The notes: a model not told the origin generated them from the sequence alone. A DNA stretch of 64,000 bases from CAIQQQ01 sp040399685 (GCA_040399685.1 JBBART010000003.1:186001-250000), one strand, 5' to 3'. Positions 1-8,584 are shown, counted from the stretch's first letter. Translations and numbers: made by a program.

Positions 1-630
1 GATGCGCAGCACCGCCAGCGGCGCTTCCTCGGCCGATTTCACCACAACCGTGTTGCCGGCCACGAGGGCAGGGGCGATCTTGAGGCTCATCAGCAGCAGC
101 GGCACGTTCCACGGAATGATGGCGCCCACCACGCCGAGCGGCTCGCGCACCGTCACCGACAGCACGTCCGGTGCGAACGGCACCGATTCGCCTTTGATCT
201 CGCCGCCCAGGCCGCCGAAGAATTCCAGCACGTCGGCCACGGTGTTGGCCTCCACGCGGCTTTCGGTGCGCAGTGCCTTGCCGGTTTCCAGCGCGATCAG
301 GCGGGCGATTTCTTCCACATGCGCCTTGATCAGCGCCGAACACTGCGCCACCAGCGCACCGCGCTTGCGGGCGGGCATGCGCGCCCAAAGCTTCTGCGCC
401 CGTGCCGATGAGGCAACGGCGGCGTCCACGTCAGCCGAATCGCCGTCGGCGGCGCGGGCCACTTCCTGGCCGGTGGCCGGATTGACGACGGCAAAGGTCT
501 TGCCGGAGATGGCCGGAACAAGACGACCGTCGATGAGATGATGACCGGACAATGCGCGCGCGAGGGCGCGTTCGTCCAAGGTGGGTTCCTGCGGCGTTGG
601 GGACGCGACGGTGGGATGCGTATCGGGCAT
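1..630 (-). CDS. NAD(P)-dependent aldehyde dehydrogenase, N-terminal 210 residues (cut by window edge)
   Basis: The minus strand reads an open frame from ATG at 630 to the window edge. The start is preceded by AAGGAGG eight bases upstream. The translation begins MPDTHPTVASP and carries the usual aldehyde dehydrogenase N-terminal half: a FAVVNPATG strand, KRGALVAQC helix, ETGKALRTE, and the GAIIPWNVPLLL segment that forms the cofactor pocket. It ends at the VAGNTVVVKSAEEAPL stretch. The catalytic Cys/Glu half lies outside the window, so the substrate (betaine aldehyde, semialdehyde or other) cannot be judged. It is divergent from the CoA-transferase gene, with 87 bp between the starts. Confidence 0.9.
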   Translation of the reverse strand, partial: MPDTHPTVASPTPQEPTLDERALARALSGHHLIDGRLVPAISGKTFAVVNPATGQEVARAADGDSADVDAAVASSARAQKLWARMPARKRGALVAQCSALIKAHVEEIARLIALETGKALRTESRVEANTVADVLEFFGGLGGEIKGESVPFAPDVLSVTVREPLGVVGAIIPWNVPLLLMSLKIAPALVAGNTVVVKSAEEAPLAVLRI

Positions 631-717
631 GGGCTTGTTCCTCCTTGGCTGCCAGTCTTATAGACGACGTTATAGACCAATCTGCGCGCACCCCCAACCA
701 GACGGATCGATCGATAA

Positions 718-1935
718 ATGAACGCTGCCACCCCCTCCGGCCCGCTCGTTGGCCTGCGCGTGCTCGACCTCACCCGTGTTCTGGCGGGCCCGACCTGCAC
801 ACAAATGCTGGGCGATCTGGGGGCGGAGATCATCAAGATCGAAAAACCTGGCGCCGGCGACGACACGCGCGGATTCGCACCGCCTTTCATGCCGGGCACG
901 CGGGAGAGCGCCTATTTCGTAGGGGTCAATCGCAACAAGCGCTCGGTGACGGTGGATATCGCCAAGCCCGAGGGCCAGGCGCTGGTCCGCAAGCTGCTCG
1001 CCGACTGCGACATCCTGGCCGAGAATTTCAAGGTGGGCGCCCTGGCCAAATACGGCCTGGGGTATGAGGATATCCACCGTGATTTCCCCAACATCATCTA
1101 TTGCTCCATCACCGGATTCGGCCAAACCGGCCCATATGCGCCGCGCCCCGGCTATGACAGCCTGATCCAGGCGATGGGTGGCGTGATGAGCCTGACCGGC
1201 GAGCCCGACGGCCTGCCGCAGAAGGTGGGCGTGCCGGTGGCCGATCTGTTTGCAGGTCTTTATGGCTGCATCGGCATTCTGGCCGCCCTGCGTCACCGCG
1301 AGAAAACCGGCCAGGGCCAGCAGGTGGATATCGGCATGCTGGACACGCATGTGGCGTGGCTGGCCAACCAGGGCATGAACTATCTGGCGACCGGCGAGAA
1401 CCCGCCGCGCCTGGGCAACCAGCACCCCAACATTGTGCCCTATCAGGTGTTCCCGACGTCTGACGGCTATCTGGTGCTGTCGGTCGGCAACGACCCCACC
1501 TTCGCCCGCTTCTGTCAGAACACCGGCCTGGATCATCTGCTGGTTGACGAGCGCTTCGGAACCAACGCTGCCCGTGTCGCCAACCGTCAATTGGTCACGG
1601 ACACGCTGACGCCGGTGATGCGCGCCAAAACCACTACCGAATGGGTGGACAAGCTGGAGGCGCTGAAAATCGGCTGCGGGCCGATCAACACCCTCGAACA
1701 GGTGTTCGCCGACCCGCATGTGCAGGCACGCGGCGTGGTGGTGAACATGCCGCACGCCCAGGCGCCGAGCGGGACCGTGCAGGTGATCGCCAATCCGGTG
1801 CGGCTGTCCGAAACGCCGGCCGATTATCGCATCACCGCGCCGATGCTGGGCGAGCATACCGATGAGGTGCTGCGCGATCTGCTGGGGCTGGATGCGGGCG
1901 AGATCGCCGGGTTGCGCGAACGCGGCGTGGTGTAG
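718..1935 (+). CDS. CaiB/BaiF (class III) CoA-transferase
   Basis: A 405-residue protein, full length for the family. These enzymes move CoA between carboxylic acids through an aspartyl-CoA anhydride. The N-terminus LRVLDLTRVLAGPTCTQMLGDLGAEIIKIE is the family signature. The GVPVADLFAGLYG segment places the catalytic Asp at residue 176, matching Asp169 of Oxalobacter formyl-CoA transferase. The C-terminus LGEHTDEVLRDLLGL is also typical. The acid substrate cannot be read from sequence; formyl, succinyl, carnitine and racemase-type members look alike at this level. The Shine-Dalgarno is weak. The stop codon lies inside the first arm of the hairpin pair at 1932-1990. Confidence 0.9.
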   Translation: MNAATPSGPLVGLRVLDLTRVLAGPTCTQMLGDLGAEIIKIEKPGAGDDTRGFAPPFMPGTRESAYFVGVNRNKRSVTVDIAKPEGQALVRKLLADCDILAENFKVGALAKYGLGYEDIHRDFPNIIYCSITGFGQTGPYAPRPGYDSLIQAMGGVMSLTGEPDGLPQKVGVPVADLFAGLYGCIGILAALRHREKTGQGQQVDIGMLDTHVAWLANQGMNYLATGENPPRLGNQHPNIVPYQVFPTSDGYLVLSVGNDPTFARFCQNTGLDHLLVDERFGTNAARVANRQLVTDTLTPVMRAKTTTEWVDKLEALKIGCGPINTLEQVFADPHVQARGVVVNMPHAQAPSGTVQVIANPVRLSETPADYRITAPMLGEHTDEVLRDLLGLDAGEIAGLRERGVV

Positions 1936-1990
1936 GTCGGGCACCGCCCGACATAGGTACCGATAAAAGGTCGGGCGGTGCCCGACCTAC
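1932..1990. repeat. REP/BIME-like inverted pair, family 1 (GTAG-headed hairpins)
   Basis: Two 21-base units, at 1932-1952 and 1970-1990, are perfect inverted copies with a 17-base spacer. Each unit is GTAG followed by a hairpin with stem GTCGGGC/GCCCGAC and loop ACC. A 5' GTAG before a hairpin is the hallmark of REP sequences mobilised by RAYT transposases. The left unit contains the stop codon of the CoA-transferase gene and the right unit contains the stop codon of mntR. It can also fold as a bidirectional terminator. The same stem reappears at 48936-48960. Confidence 0.75.
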
Positions 1991-2478
1991 TTCTTCAGGA
2001 AGGCCGCGAAGGCGTTCAGCGTGATCTCAGACACGTGGTGCTCGATTCCCTCCGCGTCCTGCTCGGCCGATTCGGCCGGGACGCCCAAGGCGAGCAACAC
2101 ATCCACCACCAGCCGGTGACGCTGCTTCACCCGTGCGGCCAATGTGTCGCCGGCCGTGGTGAGAAACACGCCACGATAGGGTTTGGACGTAGCCAGGCCC
2201 TCGCGCTTCAGCCGGGCGATGGTTTTGATGGCGGTGGCGTGGCTGACGCCCAGCCTGCGGGCGATATCGGTGGGCCGCGCCTCACCGCCGGTTGCGATCA
2301 AATCGGCGATCAACTCGGCATAATCCTCCAGCAAAGCAGTCGATTGTGCGGTGCGGGCCTTGCCGAACCGGCGCGCCTGGGTTGGCTCGGCCGGCAGCAA
2401 TGCGGCCAGCGCTTTGGCCTTATCCGCGGCGGCCTTGAGGGACGGCACATTCGTTCTCCGGTTTTGCAGCGGGACCAT
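1987..2478 (-). CDS. mntR: Manganese-responsive regulator MntR (DtxR family)
   Basis: A 163-residue protein of DtxR/MntR type. A winged-helix DNA-binding region around residues 50-110 contains [29 protein letters not shown]. The metal-binding dimerisation helices follow, with [15 protein letters not shown] and GIEHHVSE, in which the Glu and His residues would bind Mn(II). The family represses manganese uptake genes and may activate efflux genes. None of those targets is in this window. It is convergent with the CoA-transferase gene and divergent from hfq. Confidence 0.88.
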   Translation of the reverse strand: MVPLQNRRTNVPSLKAAADKAKALAALLPAEPTQARRFGKARTAQSTALLEDYAELIADLIATGGEARPTDIARRLGVSHATAIKTIARLKREGLATSKPYRGVFLTTAGDTLAARVKQRHRLVVDVLLALGVPAESAEQDAEGIEHHVSEITLNAFAAFLKK

Positions 2479-2648
2479 GGCGAAGCGTCACGATAAATTC
2501 AACGTGGCAAAGATCGATGTGTCGACGTGGCGCCCGGCACGGCGTAACGTTCGGAGCTTGCGTTTGGAGATATTCTGTCCGACCATGCTGCACTGCAGCA
2601 TTTGCGTGTGCGGACACTCTCCCAAGACCAACAAAAGGATTACCTATC

Positions 2649-2993
2649 GTGGCCACTGACAAGTCGCAGAACGTTCAGGAAGTGTTCCTGAATCACTTGC
2701 GCAAAAACAAAACCGCCGTGACCGTGTTTCTGGTCAACGGGGTAAAGCTCCAGGGGATCATCACCTGGTTCGACAATTTTTCGGTACTGCTGCGCCGCGA
2801 CGGGCACACGCAGCTTGTCTATAAGCACGCCATCAGCACCGTGATGCCGGGTGCACCTATTCAGCTGTTCGATGGCGCGCCTGCTGCCGGAACTGCAACC
2901 ACGACGACTGCTGCCACCAGCACGGGCGCCACGCCGGCCAATCCATCCGGCAACACGTTGAGCATCACACGCCGGGAGATTGAGACTGACTGA
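2649..2993 (+). CDS. hfq: RNA chaperone Hfq
   Basis: A 114-residue Sm-like protein that pairs small RNAs with mRNAs. I start it at the GTG at 2649 because AAAGGA lies just upstream and the product then begins [21 protein letters not shown], the usual Hfq N-terminus. The frame stays open back to 2517, but that stretch is not Hfq-like. Sm1 ([23 protein letters not shown]) and Sm2 ([13 protein letters not shown]) are intact. The tail is long, rich in Ala and Thr, and probably disordered. The stop overlaps or abuts the possible hflX starts, giving the conserved hfq-hflX pair. Confidence 0.95.
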   Translation: MATDKSQNVQEVFLNHLRKNKTAVTVFLVNGVKLQGIITWFDNFSVLLRRDGHTQLVYKHAISTVMPGAPIQLFDGAPAAGTATTTTAATSTGATPANPSGNTLSITRREIETD

Positions 2994-3039
2994 TGTGAAG
3001 GGCGCCACCCCAGGCCCGTCGGCAACCAAAAAAGGCTCA

Positions 3040-4302
3040 ATGGAGCCAACCCGGGCGGCTGTGGTGCTGCCATGGGAAAAGCCCGACCGCATCGATGCCG
3101 GGCGCGCCAGCGAGGCGCGACTGGCCGAAGCAGTGGGACTTGCCGCCTCCATCGGGCTGGTGGTGGTGCATGAGGCCATCGTTCCGTTGCGCGCAAAACG
3201 CGCCGCAACGCTGCTCGGCACCGGCCAGATGGAAACCCAGGGGCTCGCAATCAGCGAACAGCATGTGGCGGTGGCGGTTGTCGACAGCCAACTTTCCCCG
3301 GTGCAGCAGCGCAATCTGGAAAAGGCCTGGGGCTGCAAGGTCATCGACCGCACCGGCCTCATCCTGGACATCTTCGGCGAACGGGCCACCACGCGTGAAG
3401 GCGCGTTGCAGGTGGAACTGGCGCATCTGGACTACCAACGCTCCCGCCTTGTGCGGTCCTGGACCCATCTTGAACGCCAGCGCGGCGGCTTCGGCTTCCT
3501 CGGCGGCCCCGGCGAGACCCAGATCGAAGCGGATCGCCGGCTGATCGATGACCGTATGGTGCGCCTGAAGCGTGAGCTGGAGAACGTGCGCCGCACCCGC
3601 GGCCTGCACCGCGATGCCCGCAAGCGCACGCCGTTCCCCACCGTCGCACTGGTAGGCTACACCAATGCCGGCAAATCGACCCTGTTCAACGCGCTGACCG
3701 GCGCCGAAGTGGTGGCCAAGGACCAGTTGTTCGCAACCCTGGACCCCACGATGCGCGGCCTCACGCTGCCGTCCGGTCGGCGGGCCATCCTGTCCGACAC
3801 CGTGGGCTTCATCAGCGAATTGCCGACCGAACTGGTGGCTGCCTTCCGCGCCACGCTGGAGGAGGTGTCGGAGGCCGACATCATCCTGCACATCCGTGAC
3901 GCCTCCCACCCCGATACCGACGCGCAGCGCGCCGACGTGGAAGCCGTGCTGCAAGGCCTGGTGGTCGACGGAACGCTGGACGAGGACTGGAAAATGCGCA
4001 CAATCGAAGTGCTCAACAAGGCAGATCTGGTCGGCGGCGTCGCCAACGTGACCGTCAAAAGCCGCATGATCGCGGTGTCAGCCATCACGGGTGAGGGGTT
4101 GCACGACCTCGCCACCCTGATCGATGCACGGATCGCGTCCAACATGGAGGTGGTGGAATACGCCATTCCCCCGTCGGACGGCGCGCGGCTGGCGTGGCTT
4201 TACCAGCATGGCGAGGTCATCGGCCGGACCGATACCGAAGACAATGTTCTGGTGCAGGTGCGTCTGCTGCCGGCGGACCGGTCGCGTTTCGAGCAACCAT
4301 GA
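3040..4302 (+). CDS. hflX: Ribosome-associated GTPase HflX
   Basis: Encodes 420 residues from ATG 3040. AAAAAAGG lies six bases upstream. An in-frame TTG at 2980 and GTG at 2995 would add up to 20 residues and overlap hfq. The N-terminal HflX domain contains RTGLILDIFGERA and GGFGFLGGPGETQIE. The G domain has a P-loop GYTNAGKST from residue 206, DTVGFISELP (G3) and NKAD (G4). HflX splits or rescues stalled 70S ribosomes under stress. It ends with an ATGA overlap into the next gene, so hfq, hflX and the phosphatase gene probably share a transcript. Confidence 0.94.
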   Translation: MEPTRAAVVLPWEKPDRIDAGRASEARLAEAVGLAASIGLVVVHEAIVPLRAKRAATLLGTGQMETQGLAISEQHVAVAVVDSQLSPVQQRNLEKAWGCKVIDRTGLILDIFGERATTREGALQVELAHLDYQRSRLVRSWTHLERQRGGFGFLGGPGETQIEADRRLIDDRMVRLKRELENVRRTRGLHRDARKRTPFPTVALVGYTNAGKSTLFNALTGAEVVAKDQLFATLDPTMRGLTLPSGRRAILSDTVGFISELPTELVAAFRATLEEVSEADIILHIRDASHPDTDAQRADVEAVLQGLVVDGTLDEDWKMRTIEVLNKADLVGGVANVTVKSRMIAVSAITGEGLHDLATLIDARIASNMEVVEYAIPPSDGARLAWLYQHGEVIGRTDTEDNVLVQVRLLPADRSRFEQP

Positions 4303-5129
4303 GCCTGTTTCGGCTCAAGCATCTTCTGACTGTGGCCGAAATCCTGGAACAGGCTGCCGCCGACGAGGTGATGCCACGGTTCCGCAGGCTTGGCGTGGGC
4401 GATATCCGCACCAAAAGTGGGCCGCTCGATCTCGTGACCGAAGCCGACGAGGCCGCCGAGCGTCAGATCACGCAGGCGCTGCTGCGGCAATTTCCAGGCT
4501 GCGTTGTGGTCGGGGAGGAGGCGGCGTCGGCCGATCCCACGCTGCTGGACCGCCTGGCAGATGCGGAACTGGCGTTTGTCGTCGATCCGGTGGACGGCAC
4601 CAACAATTTCGCCTGGGGCCTGCCGCTATTCGCCACCATGGCCGCAGTGCTGGTGCGTGGCGAAATCGTGGGCAGCGTGATCCACGACCCGGTCGGCCGC
4701 GATTCGGCCATGGCGCTGCGCCAGGAAGGGGCCTGGACCCAGCATCCCGACGGGCGCCGCGTCGATCTGCGTGTCGCCGCCCCTGTGCCGTTGGCGCAGA
4801 TGGTCGGCGGCGCATCGTGGCGCTTCCTCGACGGCGCGCTGGGGGCACGCGTGGCGACAAACCTGACCAAGGTGGCTGCAAGTTTCACCTATCGCTGCGC
4901 GGGCCATGAATATCGCCTGCTGGCGGGCGGGCACTGCCACTATCTGTTCTATGGCCGCCTGCTGCCATGGGACCACGCGCCAGGCTGGCTGCTGCATAGC
5001 GAGGCCGGCGGCTACTCAGCCAGATTCGACCGCTCGGCCTACCAAGCCATCACCTTTGACGGTGGTCTGATATGCACGCCAGACGCTGAGAGTTGGGAAC
5101 TTCTGCGCGCCGCACTCATTGAGACATAA
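4299..5129 (+). CDS. Inositol monophosphatase family phosphatase
   Basis: A 276-residue Mg-dependent phosphatase of the FIG superfamily. The ATG at 4299 overlaps the hflX stop as ATGA. Metal ligands are visible: EE at 73-74 (VVVGEEAA), the DPVDGTNNF motif with Asp96 and Asp99, and PWDHAPGWLL with Asp225. Members hydrolyse inositol phosphate, histidinol phosphate or 3'-phosphoadenosine phosphates. After hfq-hflX in alphaproteobacteria such genes are usually annotated inositol or histidinol-phosphate phosphatase. The substrate remains open. Confidence 0.88.
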   Translation: MSLFRLKHLLTVAEILEQAAADEVMPRFRRLGVGDIRTKSGPLDLVTEADEAAERQITQALLRQFPGCVVVGEEAASADPTLLDRLADAELAFVVDPVDGTNNFAWGLPLFATMAAVLVRGEIVGSVIHDPVGRDSAMALRQEGAWTQHPDGRRVDLRVAAPVPLAQMVGGASWRFLDGALGARVATNLTKVAASFTYRCAGHEYRLLAGGHCHYLFYGRLLPWDHAPGWLLHSEAGGYSARFDRSAYQAITFDGGLICTPDAESWELLRAALIET

Positions 5130-5291
5130 CACAGGCACAGACTGTGTAACGCAGGCCGTTGTCGGTTGTCTCAGTAATTGATTGGCTTGCTTGCCGGGAC
5201 TTCCCACCGGCCATTCAGCGGGGATGAACCAGAATCAAGTTTGGCTAAGTATCAAGCCGAGGCTGTGGTTCTGTTAGTAAAGGATTTGGCC

Positions 5292-6125
5292 ATGAAAAAC
5301 GTTAAAATTGCCGGCGTTCTTGCTCTCGCCTTCTCGGTTTCACTTCCGATGTATGCGCACGCCCAGAATGATTGTGTGGTGGTGCCTGGTAGCAAGACCA
5401 CGCATCTGGCGGGTGACAGCACACCGGGTGGTTCGGGCACGCGTCTGGCTGGCGACAGCACGCCGGGTGGTTCGGGCACGCGCCTTGCCGGTGACAGCAC
5501 GCCGGGCGGTTCGGGCACGCGTCTGGCTGGCGACAGCACGCCGGGCGGTTCGGGCACGCGTCTGGCTGGCGACAGCACGCCGGGCGNNNNNNNNNNNNNN
5601 NNNNNNNNNNNNNNNNNNNNNNNNNNNNNNNNNNNNNNNNNNNNNNNNNNNNNNNNNNNNNNNNNNNNNNNNNNNNNNNNNNNNNNGTTCGGGCACGCGC
5701 CTTGCCGGTGACAGCACGCCGGGCGNNNNNNNNNNNNNNNNNNNNNNNNNNNNNNNNNNNNNNNNNNNNNNNNNNNNNNNNNNNNNNNNNNNNNNNNNNN
5801 NNNNNNNNNNNNNNNNNNNNNNNNNGCACGCGCCTTGCCGGTGACAGCACGCCGGGCGGTTNNNNNNNNNNNNNNNNNNNNNNNNNNNNNNNNNNNNNNN
5901 NNNNNNNNNNNNNNNNNNNNNNNNNNNNNNNNNNNNNNNNNNNNNNNNNNNNNNNNNNNNNCGGGCACGCGCCTTGCCGGCGACAGCACGCCGGGCGGTT
6001 CGGGCACGCGCCTTGCTGGTGACAGCACGCCGGGCGGTTCGGGCACGCGCCTTGCCGGCGACAGCACGCCGGGCGGTTCGGGCACGCGCCTTGCCGGCGC
6101 GACGACTCTGCCTCCCTGCCCGTAA
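5292..6125 (+). CDS. Exported protein of 13-residue tandem repeats, unknown function (interrupted by assembly gaps)
   Basis: ATG 5292 has AAAGGA seven bases upstream. Residues 1-24 are a clear Sec signal peptide (MKNVKIAGVLALAFSV core, cleavage after YAHA). The mature end QNDCVVVPGSKTTH is followed directly by repeats of LAGDSTPGGSGTR. Ten full LAGDSTP units are visible, plus a final degenerate LAGATT, and the protein ends LPPCP. There is one Cys at residue 28, just before the array, and one three residues from the end or nearer, bracketing it. Three 100-N gaps interrupt the array. At face value they shift the middle segments out of frame, but the flanks predict true gap lengths divisible by three. 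I recognise no family. The composition suggests a secreted repeat or solenoid protein. A terminator follows at 6159. Confidence 0.8.
5406..6089 (+). repeat. 39-bp coding tandem repeat array
   Basis: The repeat unit is 39 bp and encodes LAGDSTPGGSGTR. Differences between visible units fall only at third codon positions: CTG/CTT, GCG/GCT/GCC, GGT/GGC, ACA/ACG and CGT/CGC. Every unit therefore encodes the same peptide. The first unit is the most diverged at DNA level. Early units favour CTG-GCT and later units CTT-GCC. The island at 5687-5725 is exactly one unit. The real copy number is unknown because of the gaps. There are no spacers, so this is not a CRISPR array. Confidence 0.95.
5587..5961. 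other. Three assembly gaps of exactly 100 N
   Basis: Runs of N occupy 5587-5686, 5726-5825 and 5862-5961, each 100 long, which marks gaps of unknown size. From repeat phase at the flanks, the true missing lengths should be a multiple of 39, then 6 plus a multiple of 39, then a multiple of 39. All are divisible by three, so the reading frame should be continuous in the real genome. Confidence 0.95.
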
Positions 6126-6158
6126 GAGCAGGCTCGCTGCCAAGTCGTCTGTTGTAAG

Positions 6159-6200
6159 AATTGGCGCGGCATCCATTGGGGTGTCGCGCCAATTTCTATT
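6159..6200 (+). terminator. Rho-independent terminator of the repeat-protein gene
   Basis: A 13-base stem (6159-6171 with 6182-6194, one mismatch) of the AATTGGCGCG type is followed by TTTCTATT. It lies 33 bp after the repeat-protein stop and before the protease start, so the two genes are likely transcribed separately. Confidence 0.7.
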
Positions 6201-6247
6201 GAAAATACTGTCCCAGCGTCGTGCACGCACAGGTGGAGAACAGGGTG

Positions 6248-7756
6248 ATGATACGCATATCCCTCATTAAGCGCCTCGTGGCGGGCCGTCGTCCGACCAT
6301 GGTGGCCATGCTTGCCGTGGCATGCCTGCTCGGCAGCGTGCCTCCCGCGCTGGCCGAACTGGCGCCGGCCGGACTTCCGGATTTGGTCAAACGCCTGATG
6401 CCGTCGGTGGTGAACATCACCAACCGAAGCTTCGTGACGGTTCCCAACGCCGCGTTGAACGCTGGTGTCGGCCCATCCGGCGGCACCCCCGCCATGCCGG
6501 AGCAGAGCGCTAAAACGCTGGTGGGTTCCGGCTTTGTCATCGACCCGGACGGCATTATCGTCACCAACAATCACGTGATCGAAGGCGCGTCCGATCTCAC
6601 GGTCACGTTCCAGGATGGCACGGTGGCGCATGCCGACGTGATCGGCACCACCAAGATCAGCGACATCGCCATTCTCCAGGTCAATCTTGGCCGCAAGCTG
6701 CAAGCGGTAAAGTTCGGCGACAGCACCAAGTTGCGGGTGGGTGAGGTGGCCATCGCCATCGGCAATCCCCTCGGCTTTGGCGGCACGGTCAGTGTTGGCA
6801 TTGTCAGTGCGCTGAACCGGGACATCATGGTCAGCCCGTTCGACGACTTTGTTCAGACCGACGCGGCCTTGAACCACGGCAATTCCGGCGGCCCGTTGTT
6901 CAACCTCGCCGGCGAGGTGATCGGGGTGAACACCGCCCTGTATTCACCGCTGGCCGAAGGCGGCTCGATCGGCCTCGGCTTTGCCATTCCGTCCTATTCC
7001 GTGGAATTCATCATCAAGCAATTGCGTGAATACGGCATGGTGCGGACGGGCGAGGTGGGGCTGTGGGTGCAGGACGTGTCCGACGATATCGCCGAGGCAG
7101 CCCAGATCCCCGAGTCGGAGAACACACCGGGGCTTCTGCAAGGCAGTGCTGGGTGGGGCGTGATCGTCCAACAGATTGTGCCTGATGGTCCGGCGGCCAT
7201 GGCCGGAATGCAGCAAGGCGACATCGTTCAGAAAATCAACGGCGATCCTGTCTCCGACAGCCGGTCCTTTGCGCGCAAAGTGGCCATTCAGCCTTTGGAA
7301 AAGCCCGTCCAGCTGCAGGTTTGGCGCGATGGCAAGTCCACGATCATGACGCCGACGGTGCGCGAATGGCTGTCTGGTGCGCAGGTTGACCGTGCCGCCC
7401 TCACACGCAGCACGATCGAACGTGTTCCTCGTCTGGACATGGGCCTGCGCCTGACAACGCTGACACCGGATGCGCGCGCGCATCGCAATCTGGCCGCCGA
7501 TATGGCCGGCGTGCTGATCGCAAACGTGGAACCCAACAGCATTGCCAGCGATCGTGGAATGGTCGCCGGCGATATCATCCTCAAGATCATGGCCAAGCCG
7601 GTCTCAGCGCCGACCGAATTGCTCGAGGAGGTGCGCCGCGTGGTGCGCGACAAGCGCAGCATGCTGCTGGTGCTTGTGCATACCAAATCCGGCCTGCGAT
7701 GGATCCCGCTGCCGATTGAGCAGGCGATGATCGACGCAGTGGCTGCGGGAAAGTAG
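6248..7756 (+). CDS. Periplasmic Do/HtrA-type serine protease (DegP/DegQ family)
   Basis: A 502-residue periplasmic protease and chaperone for damaged envelope proteins. ATG 6248 has GGAG nine bases upstream. A signal peptide ends near LPPALA (GSVPPALAELAP). The trypsin-like triad is intact: His109 in NNHVIEG, Asp139 in DIAILQV and Ser213 in HGNSGGPLFN. Two PDZ domains follow: GWGVIVQQIVPDGPAAMAGM, and a second ending GVLIANVEPNSIASDRGMVAGD. The second PDZ is at the C-terminus. It is convergent with mazG, 18 bp apart. Confidence 0.92.
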   Translation: MIRISLIKRLVAGRRPTMVAMLAVACLLGSVPPALAELAPAGLPDLVKRLMPSVVNITNRSFVTVPNAALNAGVGPSGGTPAMPEQSAKTLVGSGFVIDPDGIIVTNNHVIEGASDLTVTFQDGTVAHADVIGTTKISDIAILQVNLGRKLQAVKFGDSTKLRVGEVAIAIGNPLGFGGTVSVGIVSALNRDIMVSPFDDFVQTDAALNHGNSGGPLFNLAGEVIGVNTALYSPLAEGGSIGLGFAIPSYSVEFIIKQLREYGMVRTGEVGLWVQDVSDDIAEAAQIPESENTPGLLQGSAGWGVIVQQIVPDGPAAMAGMQQGDIVQKINGDPVSDSRSFARKVAIQPLEKPVQLQVWRDGKSTIMTPTVREWLSGAQVDRAALTRSTIERVPRLDMGLRLTTLTPDARAHRNLAADMAGVLIANVEPNSIASDRGMVAGDIILKIMAKPVSAPTELLEEVRRVVRDKRSMLLVLVHTKSGLRWIPLPIEQAMIDAVAAGK

Positions 7757-7763
7757 CAACGGC

Positions 7764-7790
7764 GGCGGCAGCGGTTACGCCGCTGCCGCC
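7764..7790. terminator. Hairpin between convergent degP-like and mazG genes
   Basis: A perfect 11-base stem GGCGGCAGCGG/CCGCTGCCGCC with loop TTACG. The right arm encodes the Ala run at the MazG C-terminus. There is no clear T-tract, so the terminator role is an inference from position. Confidence 0.5.
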
Positions 7791-8584
7791 TGCTTCTCAA
7801 GCCGCTTCACCGCCTGCCAATACGCCTCCAGTTCGTCCAGAGACGCTTCGGCCGCCGTCCGGCCTTCGGCTGCCAGCATCGCCTCGACCTGACCAAACCG
7901 GCGGGCGAACTTGGCATTGGCTTGGCGCAGGCATTCTTCCGGATCGAGGTTGAGCTTGCGGGCGAGATTAGCGGCCACGAACAGGATGTCGCCGAATTCG
8001 TCGGCCAGTCGCGCCGGATCGGCATCGGCTAGCTCGGCACGCAGTTCGGCGATTTCCTCTTCCAGCTTCTGGATCACCAACTCGGCATTCGGCCAATCAA
8101 AGCCCACGCGGCTGACGCGTGCGGTGATCTTGCGGGCGCGGGTGAGGGCGGGCAGGGCCAGTGGAATACCGGCCAGCGTGCCCGTCTCGGCGCGGGCTGT
8201 GCGTTCGGCGTGTTTCTGCGCTTCCCAGGCAGCCGTTTGCATGCCGGCACTGCGGGCGGCGGCCTCGCCGAACACATGCGGGTGGCGGCGGATCATCTTG
8301 TCGGAAATGGCGCGGGCGACGTCGGCAAATTCGAACCGGTCTTCCTCCTCGGCCATGCGAGCGTGATAGACCACCTGGAACAGCAGATCGCCCAACTCAT
8401 CCGGTAAGGCCGCGAAATCCTGGGCGGCGATGGCATCTGCCACCTCGTAGGCCTCCTCGATCGTGTAGGGTGCGATGGAGGCGAAATTCTGCTGGCGGTC
8501 CCACGGACAGCCGGTGTGCGGATGACGCAGGGCTTCCATGATCTCAAGCAGGCGCGTCAGCTGTGTCGCGGCTTCCGTTTTCAT
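7775..8584 (-). CDS. mazG: Nucleoside triphosphate pyrophosphohydrolase MazG
   Basis: A 269-residue two-domain MazG that hydrolyses NTPs or dNTPs to monophosphate and PPi, limiting non-canonical or stress nucleotides. I start at ATG 8584, six bases after AAGGAG. The upstream ATG at 8590 is too close to it. The first domain has GCPWDRQQNFASIAPYTIEE, EEAYEV and DELGDLLFQVVYHARMAEE. The second has EEEIAELRAEL and DEFGDILFVAANLARKL, so both metal-binding ExxE/ExxD sets are kept. It is divergent from serA. Confidence 0.92.
   Translation of the reverse strand: MKTEAATQLTRLLEIMEALRHPHTGCPWDRQQNFASIAPYTIEEAYEVADAIAAQDFAALPDELGDLLFQVVYHARMAEEEDRFEFADVARAISDKMIRRHPHVFGEAAARSAGMQTAAWEAQKHAERTARAETGTLAGIPLALPALTRARKITARVSRVGFDWPNAELVIQKLEEEIAELRAELADADPARLADEFGDILFVAANLARKLNLDPEECLRQANAKFARRFGQVEAMLAAEGRTAAEASLDELEAYWQAVKRLEKQAAAA

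Noticed and set aside
670..1944. Long antisense open frame opposite the CoA-transferase gene
   Set aside because: The opposite strand encodes a complete, motif-bearing enzyme. High GC and third-position bias leave the antisense frame open. The same explains long shadow frames opposite hflX, metG, pyrG, glcD, ppc-like and others.
2673..2687. GTTC-AGGAAGT-GTTC, matching the SOS-box pattern
   Set aside because: It lies inside the hfq coding region, downstream of the start, in codons fixed by the Hfq sequence (VQEVFLN). The pattern has only eight fixed bases and is expected by chance.
5406..6089. Regular 39-bp repeats resembling a CRISPR array
   Set aside because: The units are contiguous with no spacers, keep one reading frame and vary only at third codon positions. 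No cas genes are present.
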